Below, one piece after another: positions 44,963-54,698 of a DNA stretch of 64,000 nucleotides. The position numbers were made by a program, and so were the translations under genes. This stretch comes from Chitinophaga pinensis (lineage in GTDB: Bacteria; Bacteroidota; Bacteroidia; 2-12-FULL-35-15): assembly GCA_945885475.1 (NCBI GenBank), contig CAMCYR010000007.1:30159-94158 (forward strand), in the 5' to 3' direction. Within the stretch, counting starts at the first letter, position 1. Every line of letters starts with the position of its first letter. Below the pieces are notes generated by a model. It had not been told where the DNA came from. It made no database searches and saw nothing but the letters and a program-made list of their open reading frames with translations.

Positions 44963-45214
44963 ATGAAATTCAGAGCAGAAATTGACGTGATGCCATTGAA
45001 AGCATTATTGGATCCGCAAGGAAAAGCAGTTACAGGAAGCATGAAAAACTTAGGGTTACCTGAAATTGAGAATGTACGAATTGGTAAACACATTACTTTA
45101 GAAGTAGAAGCAGATTCAAAAGATACAGCATCTGCAAAAGTGGACGATGCTTGCAAAAAACTTTTAGCGAATCAAATCATGGAGTTTTATGAATTTGAGA
45201 TCTTTGAAAATTAA
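44963..45214 (+). CDS. purS: Phosphoribosylformylglycinamidine synthase subunit PurS
   Basis: An 83-residue subunit. It matches PurS: KFRAEIDVMPLKALLDPQGK at the start, GLPEIENVRIGKHITLEV, then DACKKLLANQIMEFYEFEIF at the C-terminus. PurS forms a dimer that joins PurL and PurQ in the FGAM synthase of purine synthesis. Most PurS genes lie next to purQ or purL; here neither is seen, so the complex is encoded elsewhere. It lies 12 bp behind pssA and ends at a strong bidirectional terminator. Confidence 0.93.
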   Translation: MKFRAEIDVMPLKALLDPQGKAVTGSMKNLGLPEIENVRIGKHITLEVEADSKDTASAKVDDACKKLLANQIMEFYEFEIFEN

Positions 45215-45230
45215 TATTAAGAATATATCA

Positions 45231-45267
45231 TAAAAAAACCGGAGAAAATTTCTCCGGTTTTTTTATG
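45231..45267. terminator. Bidirectional intrinsic terminator
   Basis: The stem ACCGGAGAAA / TTTCTCCGGT is flanked by A7 and T7, so it serves both purS (plus) and lptB (minus), which converge here. Confidence 0.9.
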
Positions 45268-45286
45268 TTCACTTTCGGCAAAAGCA

Positions 45287-46033
45287 CTATTCGACTTCGG
45301 TCTTTTTATTTGCTCTCAATTCAAAGTTTTTACCCAGATAAACTCTTCTTACTTGATCATCACCGGCTAACTCTTCTGCAGTTCCCGCTTTTAATATGCT
45401 ACCTTCAAAAAGCAAATATGCTCGATCTGTAATTTGCAGCGTTTCCTGAACATTGTGATCGGTAATTAAAATGCCGATATTTTTTTTCTTCAACTTAGCA
45501 ACAATACTTTGAATATCTTCCACTGCGATGGGATCAACGCCTGCAAATGGCTCATCTAATAAAATAAATTTCGGATCAGCGGCTAAGCAACGAGCAATTT
45601 CAGTTCTGCGCCTCTCACCTCCGGATAAACGATCGCCCAAATTTTTACGGATATGTTGTAAATGAAACTCGTCCAACAACTCTTCTAGTTTTTCATTTTG
45701 CTCCAGTTTTTTGAGTTTCGTCATTTCCAAGATCGCTCTGATATTATCTTCCACACTCAATTTTCTGAAAACAGAAGCTTCCTGAGCTAAATAGCCGATT
45801 CCAAGCTGTGCGCGTTTATACATTGGCTCATCGGTAATATCTTTATCATCTAGATATATCTTTCCACTGTTCGGTTTTATCATCCCGACAATCATATAAA
45901 AAGAAGTAGTTTTGCCGGCGCCGTTCGGACCAAGAAGTCCGACAATTTCACCTTGATTCACATTTACTGTTACGTTCTTTGCAACAGTTCTGCTTTTGTA
46001 TTTTTTAATTAAATTATCTGTACGTAAAATCAT
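45287..46033 (-). CDS. lptB: LPS export ABC transporter ATPase LptB
   Basis: A 248-residue ATPase of the LPS export complex. Walker A is [12 protein letters not shown] (residues 35-46), the Q-loop is [12 protein letters not shown], the ABC signature [13 protein letters not shown] (136-148), and Walker [20 protein letters not shown], characteristic of LptB. It drives transport of LPS from the inner membrane via LptF/G. The product is a cytosolic subunit. It follows the DUF5686 gene by 11 bp, so they are probably co-transcribed. Confidence 0.96.
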   Translation of the reverse strand: MILRTDNLIKKYKSRTVAKNVTVNVNQGEIVGLLGPNGAGKTTSFYMIVGMIKPNSGKIYLDDKDITDEPMYKRAQLGIGYLAQEASVFRKLSVEDNIRAILEMTKLKKLEQNEKLEELLDEFHLQHIRKNLGDRLSGGERRRTEIARCLAADPKFILLDEPFAGVDPIAVEDIQSIVAKLKKKNIGILITDHNVQETLQITDRAYLLFEGSILKAGTAEELAGDDQVRRVYLGKNFELRANKKTEVE

Positions 46034-46044
46034 TTTTTAATTTA

Positions 46045-48537
46045 TTAAAATGAAAATTGCAAAGAAGCTTTTATACTGAAGGGAACTGCTTTCGGATTAT
46101 CCAAATAAGATAATCGCCAAACAGCATCCACTCTAAATATTTTAAAAATATTTTCAATACCCGTAGTTGCTTCAAAATACGGACCACGATCCAAAGCATA
46201 TAAATGTTCGGGGAAAATCAGCAAACTTTTATTTTGATCATTTACTCTTCCTATTAAGGCTTTTGCTCCAACAACTTCACGCCATTTTAATTTGCGCATC
46301 AAGGGAATACGATTCAGAAAAAAACCATCAAAATGATGTGATATAGTAGCTGAGGCATATTCATCACTAACAAACTCATAGTAATTCATTGAATTATAAG
46401 CATACATATCAAAAATATATGTTTCATTACCACCATGAAGTTCAAGCAAAGGATAAGGCAAAGGGTTCCATACTTTTCCGTACTCCAACACATAATCAAA
46501 ATATCCGATTGGATTAATCCGGATACGATCATCAACATTCACGGTAAGTTTCTGATAATTATAATCACTGAAAAATAAATTTTTAATCCCGAGCGTATAT
46601 TGCGCCTGCACAATAGGATAATGCGTACCCAGACTAACACGACTAAATTCACCATCTATGAATTTTTCTTTGTAAGCTAAGCGTGCTAAGAAGCGAATTT
46701 CAGATGTAGTAATATTTTCCTTTAAAGCAGTTGTTGTTGGTGTTTTCTGGTATTCATAATTGAAGTTTGCAAGTGGCGTCATGGTCCTATTATAAAAACT
46801 TAGTTTCGTATTAAAACCTGTGAACCATTGACGCTCGATATATGTATGTACTTGTTTCACATTCGTTAAATTCCGAAGAGGATTAATCCGGAAGAGTGAT
46901 GCAAGAATATTATCAGTGGTAAATCCATTCTGACTTTGACCTAAAATCTCGTTATCATTTTTGTAATACATCCCAACCATCATGCGTGGCTTTTTACTGA
47001 CAAAAGCGCGCACACCAAGACTATATTTAAATTTTTCGTCACGGGTTCCATAAGCGAGATACCCACTTAACTCATACCATTTACTGAATTGATTACTTGT
47101 CCGGCCACCAAAACGAAAGCGATTACCTTCGATTTCATTCGTACTGAACATATTATAATACGGACCGTATTCAAAATTCCCTTTTACTTTATAGCCAGTA
47201 ACAAAGATTGTTATAACATCGATCCAGGTTTTATAAACGGGTAATGATTGAAGCGTATCAACCATTTTATAGATCTGTTTTTCGTTTTTCGACAAGGAAT
47301 CATGGCGATTTGTTTCCCAGAACTCCTCCGACTTTTTAAATGCATCATCATTGACTTTTAAATTTTCAGTCATCGAATAAAACTTATCCTCATGTTGCTG
47401 ATTGACCTTAAAATTAGTGTAATCGGCAGTTTTACGACCATAAATACCCATCATCGATTTCTTTTTCTGTTCAATAGGAAAAGGATTAAAATCGATCACC
47501 AAACGTTCCTTCTGCATCATCCATGCGCTATCTACTTTCGTATACGTTTGAACAACTGCAGTTGAATTGATAAAATTTATATTGGCATCGTCTGCGATGC
47601 TCATTTCAATTTGTTTGATCGCAAAAGCGGTATCCGCAGCCCATAGATTTCCAACAAACGCTAATTCTTGTTTTCGTCTTGGCTTAAATTGTAACTGGTA
47701 ACATTTATGGCCATCGATTACCATACTGTCAATGAGATAAAATTTATAATAAAGAAGAGCATTATCAGAAATAGGACTTACGAAGTTTTTACCAAAGACT
47801 AAAATTGTATTTTCATAAATATTTACATTCTGGTACATATCGCCCATAAACTGAGACACACTTGAGTTCTCAACTCCTGCAACCTTACTTGCTTTAATCA
47901 CTTCATTGCGTGCTTGGGGACTTCGTCTGTAATAAAAATCCGACAAGGCTTCGGTCATGAAAACAGGCAGATAAGGCTTTTCTTTGGCGTTTGTACTATC
48001 GATATTATCGAAGATAAATGAAAAGGGCTGCAGTAATTTTTTGTTTTTAAAGTCATCACTTAAATTATTAAGATCAAACTCAACCTTATTATAAACTTCA
48101 TATTCGTACGCATCCAGTTTCTCTCGGTCATTTTTATCTTTATTCGCGATAATTTTTCTAAGGATTCGGTGGGCCGGATTTTCTCCGGGACGCACTTCCA
48201 CTGTCATCAAATCTATTCCTTGTGTTAAACCGATATTCAGCGTTTGCTCCACATCTCTTTTAATCGCAAGGGTCAACTTATTATAACCAACATATGAGAT
48301 TGAAATCGAATCGACACGAAGCGTTGTAGAAATTGAAAAATTTCCTTCGAAATCGCTGGTTCCTCCAACAGTAGTTCCTTTAAAAATAATATTTACAAAA
48401 GGTAAAGGTTCGCGGCTGATCGCATCAACAATTTTACCAGTCACTTTTGTTGTCTGAGAAACTACGGAAAGAGAAGACAAAAGCAGTATAGAAAATAATG
48501 CAACGTTGAAAAAATTATATTTAAATTTATTTCTCAA
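46045..48537 (-). CDS. Outer-membrane DUF5686 protein with carboxypeptidase-regulatory-like domain
   Basis: An 830-residue outer-membrane protein. After a signal peptide (about residues 1-28, ending SVVSQTT) comes a CarboxypepD-reg-like beta sandwich (KVTGKIVDAISREPLPFVNI, GGTSDFEGNFSISTTLR), then a DUF5686 region with many beta strands ending SIKASLQFSF, typical of a barrel. The start is a TTG at 48,537 (stop codon of the previous gene just upstream). DUF5686 proteins are common in Bacteroidota, and their function is not established; their position next to an LPS or export gene here is suggestive only. Confidence 0.85.
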   Translation of the reverse strand: MRNKFKYNFFNVALFSILLLSSLSVVSQTTKVTGKIVDAISREPLPFVNIIFKGTTVGGTSDFEGNFSISTTLRVDSISISYVGYNKLTLAIKRDVEQTLNIGLTQGIDLMTVEVRPGENPAHRILRKIIANKDKNDREKLDAYEYEVYNKVEFDLNNLSDDFKNKKLLQPFSFIFDNIDSTNAKEKPYLPVFMTEALSDFYYRRSPQARNEVIKASKVAGVENSSVSQFMGDMYQNVNIYENTILVFGKNFVSPISDNALLYYKFYLIDSMVIDGHKCYQLQFKPRRKQELAFVGNLWAADTAFAIKQIEMSIADDANINFINSTAVVQTYTKVDSAWMMQKERLVIDFNPFPIEQKKKSMMGIYGRKTADYTNFKVNQQHEDKFYSMTENLKVNDDAFKKSEEFWETNRHDSLSKNEKQIYKMVDTLQSLPVYKTWIDVITIFVTGYKVKGNFEYGPYYNMFSTNEIEGNRFRFGGRTSNQFSKWYELSGYLAYGTRDEKFKYSLGVRAFVSKKPRMMVGMYYKNDNEILGQSQNGFTTDNILASLFRINPLRNLTNVKQVHTYIERQWFTGFNTKLSFYNRTMTPLANFNYEYQKTPTTTALKENITTSEIRFLARLAYKEKFIDGEFSRVSLGTHYPIVQAQYTLGIKNLFFSDYNYQKLTVNVDDRIRINPIGYFDYVLEYGKVWNPLPYPLLELHGGNETYIFDMYAYNSMNYYEFVSDEYASATISHHFDGFFLNRIPLMRKLKWREVVGAKALIGRVNDQNKSLLIFPEHLYALDRGPYFEATTGIENIFKIFRVDAVWRLSYLDNPKAVPFSIKASLQFSF

Positions 48538-48539
48538 AT

Positions 48540-48881
48540 TTATTCTTTATTTAATTCTTCCCAAAATTCAAGTGCTCTTCGTGTATGAGGAATAACAATT
48601 GTTCCGCCAACAATGTTCGCCACAGCAAAAACTTCAAATACTTCTTCAGTACTTAAATTATTCTCTTTACATTTTTCAAGATGATATTTAACGCAATCAT
48701 CACAACGCAGAACCATAGAAGCAACAAGTCCGAGCATTTCCTTTGTTTTAACTGGCAATGCACCTTCCGCATATGTGTTTGTATCTAAATTAAACAAGCG
48801 CTTTAATACAATATTATCGGCAGCCATAATTTTATCGTTCATCTTAGCGCGATAATCATTAAATTCTTTAACAGTAGACAT
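48540..48881 (-). CDS. Carboxymuconolactone decarboxylase / AhpD-like protein
   Basis: A 113-residue all-helical protein. The AhpD core motif is LRCDDCVKYHLEKCKENNLS (CxxC followed by His), consistent with a thiol-peroxidase or disulfide activity. The VASMVLRCDDC and VANIVGGTIVIPHTRRA segments match the carboxymuconolactone decarboxylase (CMD) family. The start ATG at 48,881 (MSTVKEFND) is clear. It is directly upstream of the DUF5686 gene (2-bp gap). Confidence 0.88.
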   Translation of the reverse strand: MSTVKEFNDYRAKMNDKIMAADNIVLKRLFNLDTNTYAEGALPVKTKEMLGLVASMVLRCDDCVKYHLEKCKENNLSTEEVFEVFAVANIVGGTIVIPHTRRALEFWEELNKE

Positions 48882-48968
48882 CGGATATTTATTTTAAGTT
48901 AAACAGAATGAATATGGATAAAAATAATAAAACGGAAGACAATCAGAATAAACGAAGTTACTCAAATT

Positions 48969-49808
48969 CTAAGCCATTCTTTCTTTTTTCTTAATCACAA
49001 AGTAAGAAACAAAGATACTCGCTTCATACAAGAAATACAAGGGAAATGCAACCAGCAATTGGGAGGTAACATCAGGTGAGGGAGTAATTACACCCGCAAC
49101 GATCAAAATAATGACAGTAGCATGTTTGCGATATTTTCGCATAAATTGTGGTGACAGCAAACCGAATTTTGTCAAAAAATAAACCAAAATAGGTAACTCA
49201 AAAATAAGTCCGGCAGAAAGAGTTAGTGTTGTAACAGTTGAGATATAAGAATCCATCGTAAAGTTATTCTCCACCATATTACTTACCTTATAATTTCCAA
49301 GAAAATTGATCATCAAAGGAGCAATTATAAAATAACTAAAGGCTACACCAATAACAAATAAAAGGGTAGCTGAAATGATAAAAAGAGACGATGCTTTTTT
49401 CTCCTTTTCCTTAAGAGCCGGTTTAATAAACTTCCAAACTTCCCAAAGAACATAAGGCGAACCAAGGATCAATCCACCAATAAAAGCGATCCACATTTGA
49501 GATGTGAACTGATCAGCTAGACCAAGACTCTGAAGTTTAAATGTGTACTGCCCAAAGCATAAGTCATCTCCCAAATTAAGCATGTGACTGAGACTACAGA
49601 ATGCTTTATACGTTGCAAAATCCGCTTTTAAGGGACCAAAAATGATTGTATCAAAAAGGAATTCCGGAAAACAAAAAAGCACGACAGACAAGGCAACTAC
49701 GACTATTGCAGAACGGAACAAATGCCCGCGCAAAGCATCAATATGGCCCCAGAAAGACATTTCACCTGTGTTTGTTCCTTGCTTATTTAAGAGTCCGAAT
49801 AGTGCCAT
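48969..49808 (-). CDS. tatC: Sec-independent protein translocase TatC
   Basis: A 279-residue membrane protein with six helices, the receptor of the twin-arginine export pathway. Key motifs: EMSFWGHIDALRGHLFRSAI at the N-terminus (FxxHLxxLRxRL type), FKPALKEKEKKASSLF-like loop (KFIKPALKEKEKKAS), FELPILVYFLTKFGL, and the C-terminal GVITPSPDVTSQLLVAFPLY. TatA/B genes are not in the window. It ends with short KKKERMA. It converges with no gene directly; the CMD gene follows 87 bp downstream. Confidence 0.95.
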   Translation of the reverse strand: MALFGLLNKQGTNTGEMSFWGHIDALRGHLFRSAIVVVALSVVLFCFPEFLFDTIIFGPLKADFATYKAFCSLSHMLNLGDDLCFGQYTFKLQSLGLADQFTSQMWIAFIGGLILGSPYVLWEVWKFIKPALKEKEKKASSLFIISATLLFVIGVAFSYFIIAPLMINFLGNYKVSNMVENNFTMDSYISTVTTLTLSAGLIFELPILVYFLTKFGLLSPQFMRKYRKHATVIILIVAGVITPSPDVTSQLLVAFPLYFLYEASIFVSYFVIKKKERMA

Positions 49809-49872
49809 TTATCAGTGGCAAAGTTAATATTATTTAACTAGTCTGAATCTTATATATAGAAAGAAAAATATG

Positions 49873-49880
49873 TATTTTTG
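49873..49880 (+). promoter_or_regulatory. -7 promoter element for the TPR membrane protein
   Basis: TATTTTTG matches the -7 consensus 42 bp upstream of the ATG at 49,923. No convincing -33 TTG is seen. It argues against the longer TTG-initiated frame at 49,878, which starts inside this element. Confidence 0.5.
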
Positions 49881-49922
49881 GGTATTAACGACCTTAAATC
49901 TCTTTTAATATTATTTTTTGAC

Positions 49923-52175
49923 ATGCAAAAACAATTCAAGTTTTACGTTTTAGCGACAATATCCCTACTATTATTGATTGGAGCATATTGGAACCATTTC
50001 GATAATGAATTTCAATTTGATGATGCACATACGATCGTAAACAACAATGCGATCCGGAGCTTAAAAAACATACCTTCATTTTACAAGGACGCCCGCACTA
50101 CCAGCTCATTGCCGGCAAATCAGATTTACCGTCCAGGACTTACTACATTAAATGCCATTGACTATTGGATTGGAGGAAATACTGCACCTCAGCCACGCAT
50201 CTTTCACATTTCCATTTTCATCAGTTATTTGTTTTTAGGCATTCTGCTCTATTTTTTATTTCTGAAATTGTTTAACGAAACGAATGAGCATAAATGGAAT
50301 AAGTATATTGCCCTCTTTGGAGCCTCCTTCTATAGTTTACATGCTGCAAATGCCGAAACGGTGAATTACATTATCGCCCGCTCGGATTCCTTTTCAACAT
50401 TAATGATCGTTCTATCGCTGGTCATCTTCCTATACAAACCAAACTGGAGAAAAAAATGCATCTATCTCCTACCCGTTACGATCGGCTTCTTTGTAAAAGA
50501 ACCCACAATAATGGTTGCGCCCCTTTTATTAATCTATGTTTTGTTCTATGTAAAAGAACTATCCATTATAAAGTGGTTCTCCATCAATGGAGCTAAAGAA
50601 GGCATATCTGCTGCAATTTCTTTACTCCCTTTATTTGTTCTGGTAGTGCTTTTATTTCTACTTTCTAAATCAATGGCCTCGGATACGTTTGTTCCCGGAG
50701 CAGGTTCACGCTATGAGTATATGTTAGCACAGCCTTTTGTGATCATACATTATTTCAATAACTTCCTGTTGCCACTTAATCTTTCAGCTGATACAGACTG
50801 GCGTCCTATCGCTCAATTTTACGATGACAGGGTTATTGCAGGAACGTTATTTATTATTGCAATGATTGCTACAGCAGTATATTGTTCTCAAAAAAAAGTA
50901 CTGTTACCTATCACCTTTGGAATTTTATGGTTTCTATTCGCTTTGTTACCAACATCTATAATGCCTTTGTCCGAAGTATTAAACGACCACCGTACATTTT
51001 TTCCATATATCGGATTAGTGATTGCATTGGCATGGACATTAGGACTTATCGCATTTAGGTTGCAGACAAAAATTGAAGCCTATTTTATCTATAAATCAGC
51101 ATTTATAATTCTACCGCTACTGCTACTTTGTGGTCACTCTTATGGAACTCGACAAAGAAATAAAGTTTGGAGTACCGGTGAAACTCTTTGGGCTGATGCT
51201 GTTCAGAAAAGTCCGAATAATGGACGCGCACTAATGAATTACGGTCTTGCAAAAATGAAAAAGCAAGAGTACCCAGCAGCACTGGATTGTTTTGAACGCG
51301 CTTTAAAAATACTTCCCAACTACTCATATCTCTATATAAACATGGGCGTTTTAAAAAGCAGTATGGGGAATCTTGCTGAAGCAGAAGCTAATTTCAAACA
51401 AGGATTATTTTTGAGTCCCGGAAATCCCGAAAGCTATTACTTTTATTCTAACTGGCTTCGTTCGCAAGGTAGATTTAAAGAAGCTTTAGAATTAGCACAA
51501 AAAGGATTAAAAATCAGTCCGGATCACAGCGGCAACAAAACACTTTTTTCTGAATTATCAACTTTGGCTGCAAGTGAAAAGGACCAGTTAGAGATTGCAG
51601 AACAGACAGTAAAAGAAAAACCGAGTGTCGACAGCTATATTGCATTGAGTTTACTGTATTACCAAAAACTGCAGTATGAAAAATGTATCGAAGCAGCGAA
51701 TGAAGCACTAAAAATAAAACCGGATTGTATAGAAGCATACAATAATATTTGTTCGGCACAAAACATTCTAGGAAATTATAATGATGCAATCTTAGCTGGG
51801 CAGCAAGCACTAAAAATCGATTCGGAGTATCAGTTAGCAAAAAATAACTTAGCGGATGGTCTAGCAAGAAAAGAAAAAGCAGATCAGGTTTTGGCACTAA
51901 TAAAAAAAGATCCATCAGAAGCAAACTATATCAATTTGAGTTTAGTTTATTATAATTCAGGCAGTTTTCAAAAATGTGCTGATGCTGCAGAACTTGCAAT
52001 AAAAAAGAATCCAAACTCTGATGCTGCATACAACAACATCTGCTCAGCATTTAATATGCTGAAACTTTGGGATAAAGCCATTGTTGCAGGAGAGAAGGGA
52101 TTGACCATTAATCCAACCAATCAGCTTTTAAAAAACAATTTAGAAGTTTCAAGAAGAGGAAAGGCCGCTAATTAA
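49923..52175 (+). CDS. Multi-spanning membrane protein with TPR repeats (TMTC/PMT-like)
   Basis: A 750-residue protein. The N-terminal about 400 residues have around ten helices with a GT-C-like first loop: FQFDDAHTIVNNNAIRSL (DD motif) then NQIYRPGLTTLNAIDYWIGG. The remaining about 340 residues are TPR repeats: NNGRALMNYGLAKMKKQEY, YLYINMGVLKSSMGNLAEAE, ESYYFYSNWLRSQGRFKEAL, with two later blocks. This architecture (GT-C membrane part with C-terminal TPRs) resembles eukaryotic TMTC O-mannosyltransferases and their bacterial relatives. The ATG at 49,923 has a promoter element upstream. Its stop overlaps the stop of the convergent methyltransferase by 4 bp. Possible substrates are surface proteins. 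Confidence 0.82.
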   Translation: MQKQFKFYVLATISLLLLIGAYWNHFDNEFQFDDAHTIVNNNAIRSLKNIPSFYKDARTTSSLPANQIYRPGLTTLNAIDYWIGGNTAPQPRIFHISIFISYLFLGILLYFLFLKLFNETNEHKWNKYIALFGASFYSLHAANAETVNYIIARSDSFSTLMIVLSLVIFLYKPNWRKKCIYLLPVTIGFFVKEPTIMVAPLLLIYVLFYVKELSIIKWFSINGAKEGISAAISLLPLFVLVVLLFLLSKSMASDTFVPGAGSRYEYMLAQPFVIIHYFNNFLLPLNLSADTDWRPIAQFYDDRVIAGTLFIIAMIATAVYCSQKKVLLPITFGILWFLFALLPTSIMPLSEVLNDHRTFFPYIGLVIALAWTLGLIAFRLQTKIEAYFIYKSAFIILPLLLLCGHSYGTRQRNKVWSTGETLWADAVQKSPNNGRALMNYGLAKMKKQEYPAALDCFERALKILPNYSYLYINMGVLKSSMGNLAEAEANFKQGLFLSPGNPESYYFYSNWLRSQGRFKEALELAQKGLKISPDHSGNKTLFSELSTLAASEKDQLEIAEQTVKEKPSVDSYIALSLLYYQKLQYEKCIEAANEALKIKPDCIEAYNNICSAQNILGNYNDAILAGQQALKIDSEYQLAKNNLADGLARKEKADQVLALIKKDPSEANYINLSLVYYNSGSFQKCADAAELAIKKNPNSDAAYNNICSAFNMLKLWDKAIVAGEKGLTINPTNQLLKNNLEVSRRGKAAN

Positions 52176-52975
52176 TTTTTCTTACGGATCACAATAATAT
52201 GATGAAGAGCAAAAACAGAATTAAAAGGCATAAAAATAAATTCGAAAAATTTAATAACAGGTGAAAAGAATGAAGGAAGAATTTGCCTAAAATTAAGTCC
52301 ACCGGATAACACATAACGCATATAATTATTCAGCGGTTTCTGAACTATAATTTCTAAATTGGGATATCGTTCTTCAAATTTTTTCTTGTCACGGATAAAA
52401 ACAATATATGAAAGCGCCTGATTAGCTCCATTCATAAAACCCAGAGATTCATTTACCCACTCTTTTTGAGTCATATCAAATGTTTCGGTGTCAAATATTT
52501 TTTTGTAGAACCGTTTGGCAATCGTTCCGTAATATGGATCTATCAAAATACACCCACATCCTTTTACCAAAACACGATCCAGTTCATTAAAAAACAGATC
52601 AGGATTCGGAAAATGATGAAAGCAATTAATACCATAAATTGCGCGCACACTATTTTGCTCGAATGGCATATTTTGAGCATCAACAACCATATCTAGATTC
52701 TCTGCTTTTTTTATATCGGTAGAAATGATCTCAGGATATTTTTTTTTAAAGAAACTAACCCCTGCACCTATTTCAACACGTTTTGCGTTAGAATCAGAAA
52801 AGTATTTTTCATCTAACTGGATACATGCATCATAAAACTCCGAGAATACATCACGCATCATTGGTTTTTCATACAACACTTTACTATGAATTTCCAACAT
52901 CCTCTCACTGTCAGGGTCAACTCCGATCAAGCGGGGTTCTTGCAACCACGTTCTTAACTTTTTAAATAAACTCAT
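52172..52975 (-). CDS. Class I SAM-dependent methyltransferase
   Basis: A 267-residue enzyme. The SAM-binding motif I here reads AKRVEIGAGVSFFKKKYPEI, followed by STDIKKAENLDMVVDAQNM and then IYGINCFHHFPNPDLFFNEL, typical of the Methyltransf_11 group. The C-terminal region contains a hydrophobic segment (about residues 230-257, FFSPVIKFFEFIFMPFNSVF) that could be membrane-associated. It is the last gene of a minus-strand run 57,540-52,172. Substrate unknown; its neighbours suggest a modified sugar or lipid. Confidence 0.83.
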   Translation of the reverse strand: MSLFKKLRTWLQEPRLIGVDPDSERMLEIHSKVLYEKPMMRDVFSEFYDACIQLDEKYFSDSNAKRVEIGAGVSFFKKKYPEIISTDIKKAENLDMVVDAQNMPFEQNSVRAIYGINCFHHFPNPDLFFNELDRVLVKGCGCILIDPYYGTIAKRFYKKIFDTETFDMTQKEWVNESLGFMNGANQALSYIVFIRDKKKFEERYPNLEIIVQKPLNNYMRYVLSGGLNFRQILPSFFSPVIKFFEFIFMPFNSVFALHHIIVIRKKN

Positions 52976-52992
52976 ATTGAACAGATCCTTTT

Positions 52993-53835
52993 TTAATATG
53001 CATCAAAATCAAAGGCATTAAAACTGACATTCATAATATCCAATCCCCTGTTTTCATTGGAGAGATCCTTAAAAATAAAATTCAGAGGGGAAGGGCGTAA
53101 ACTTTTCGGAACAGAAAAATACAATGAACGACTCCACTGGATTGAATGATCGATACCAATAAATAATTTAATAGGACGAAATCCAATACTGACTTTATTA
53201 TCGGGTAAGGGTGAAACAATCGAAATGTCAAGCAATATAGCTTCAATACCCGGTTTATCCGTCGCCGAATAAATACTATTCTTTACTATTTTATAGTTGT
53301 TAGCAGGGTTAGACAATCGCCATCCCAGCGATTGATTGTTCCAAATCCTTACAAAGCAGGCATCTGAATGCATATCGGAATGAACAATTTTACCTAAACC
53401 AATTTTCGCATCTAATTTACCGACCCACTGAAAACCTAACTTATTGACAAATCCGTGAGTACTGTTCTCATTTGCAACCCCAATTACAAATCCATATCCT
53501 TTTTCAGCAGCTGCAGTATAACTAAGTGCAGCAAGAGTAGTAAATAATTTATTTCCCTGATGATCGGGATGGGTAGCTGTATTTAAAGAAAGTAATCCTT
53601 TTTCTTGTTCACCAAACAACAATGCAGTAAAAGGGATCAATGCATAATGTGCCGCCAACACACCATTTTTATAGGCATTAAATCCGACAACACTTCCATC
53701 TGGATTATTTTTATATTGCCATTTAATAAACGCTTCAGAATACTTATCTGCCTTTGGAAAAACAAGGCGTAATAAGTCTACAATTTCTTTAATTGCTTTA
53801 TCATCAGTGCCAACAGGAGAATATTCGTAAGTCAT
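52993..53835 (-). CDS. GNAT-family N-acetyltransferase
   Basis: A 280-residue protein with a GNAT fold in the N-terminal 150 residues: AHYALIPFTALLFGEQEKGL, LLSLNTATHPDHQGNKLFTT (acetyl-CoA loop) and KGYGFVIGVANENSTHGFVN. A second beta domain follows. It starts one base inside the stop of the next upstream gene (epimerase), so translation is coupled. It belongs to the modification cluster and probably acylates an amino group on a sugar or lipid; the substrate cannot be read. Confidence 0.83.
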   Translation of the reverse strand: MTYEYSPVGTDDKAIKEIVDLLRLVFPKADKYSEAFIKWQYKNNPDGSVVGFNAYKNGVLAAHYALIPFTALLFGEQEKGLLSLNTATHPDHQGNKLFTTLAALSYTAAAEKGYGFVIGVANENSTHGFVNKLGFQWVGKLDAKIGLGKIVHSDMHSDACFVRIWNNQSLGWRLSNPANNYKIVKNSIYSATDKPGIEAILLDISIVSPLPDNKVSIGFRPIKLFIGIDHSIQWSRSLYFSVPKSLRPSPLNFIFKDLSNENRGLDIMNVSFNAFDFDAY

Positions 53836-54698
53836 TATTTTAAAACCGATTGTAAGCTTTCACGATAACTCATGACATTAACATCAAATTTTTGCAGGTC
53901 GTCCTTTGTTTCAAATTTAAGCAAATGTTTCAAGCCCAACACACTTTCAGAAGAAACCCGGAGATGTAGCCCCATAAACTCTGCCGTTTTACATATAAAA
54001 AACAATAACGGTAAAGGAAAATAAATGAAGCGGAGTTTTTTATTAAGTTGATGAGCGACCTCCTGATAAAACACTTTCATAGTGATCGCTTCAGGTTCCG
54101 CAATATAAAATAAGCCATGAATATTTCTTGTAAACGCCAACGCAATGATCTGACACAAATCATCAATATGAATCGTTTGTATTGGCTGTATACCTGCGCT
54201 GATCAATGGAAAAAAAGACGTACTTCTTATCGTTTTTATCAATTCTGCTGCAAGCCCTTTTTTACCGATCACGAATCCCGGCTTCAAAACAACATCTATT
54301 GCTAAGTCAAATAAATGCTCACACGCCAGTTTTGTTTTACCATAATGCGACTCCGCCAGTTTATGAGCAGAAAACGAAGAAAGAAATAGTGGCTTAATAT
54401 TTTTTTTACGACAGATTGCGATCAGTCTTTTTGTACCGGAAATGTTTATTGCATCGGCATCGTTATTTTCGTCAAATCGTAAATATGCGCAATGCACTAA
54501 ATAATCAACCGATTCGAATGCATTCTCATCGAGTTGTGTTTCAAGACTATATTCAACATATTCAACATCCCTCACTATTTCATTGGGGATGTTTCGCACA
54601 AATGCTTTCACATTCCAACCATTCACAAAAAAGTAATGAACCAGCTGCTCTCCGATAAATCCATTCGCTCCTGTGATTATAATTGTAGGCTTAATCAT
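53835..54698 (-). CDS. NAD-dependent epimerase/dehydratase family protein
   Basis: A 287-residue extended SDR enzyme. The dinucleotide-binding start is IITGANGFIGEQLVHYFF, followed by LVHCAYLRFDENN, then SSFSAHKLAESHYGKTKLAC with the catalytic YxxxK (YGKTK). It probably acts on a nucleotide sugar or related metabolite, but the substrate is not evident. It overlaps the GMC oxidoreductase by 8 bp upstream and the GNAT gene by 1 bp downstream, so the cluster is one transcript. Confidence 0.88.
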   Translation of the reverse strand: MIKPTIIITGANGFIGEQLVHYFFVNGWNVKAFVRNIPNEIVRDVEYVEYSLETQLDENAFESVDYLVHCAYLRFDENNDADAINISGTKRLIAICRKKNIKPLFLSSFSAHKLAESHYGKTKLACEHLFDLAIDVVLKPGFVIGKKGLAAELIKTIRSTSFFPLISAGIQPIQTIHIDDLCQIIALAFTRNIHGLFYIAEPEAITMKVFYQEVAHQLNKKLRFIYFPLPLLFFICKTAEFMGLHLRVSSESVLGLKHLLKFETKDDLQKFDVNVMSYRESLQSVLK

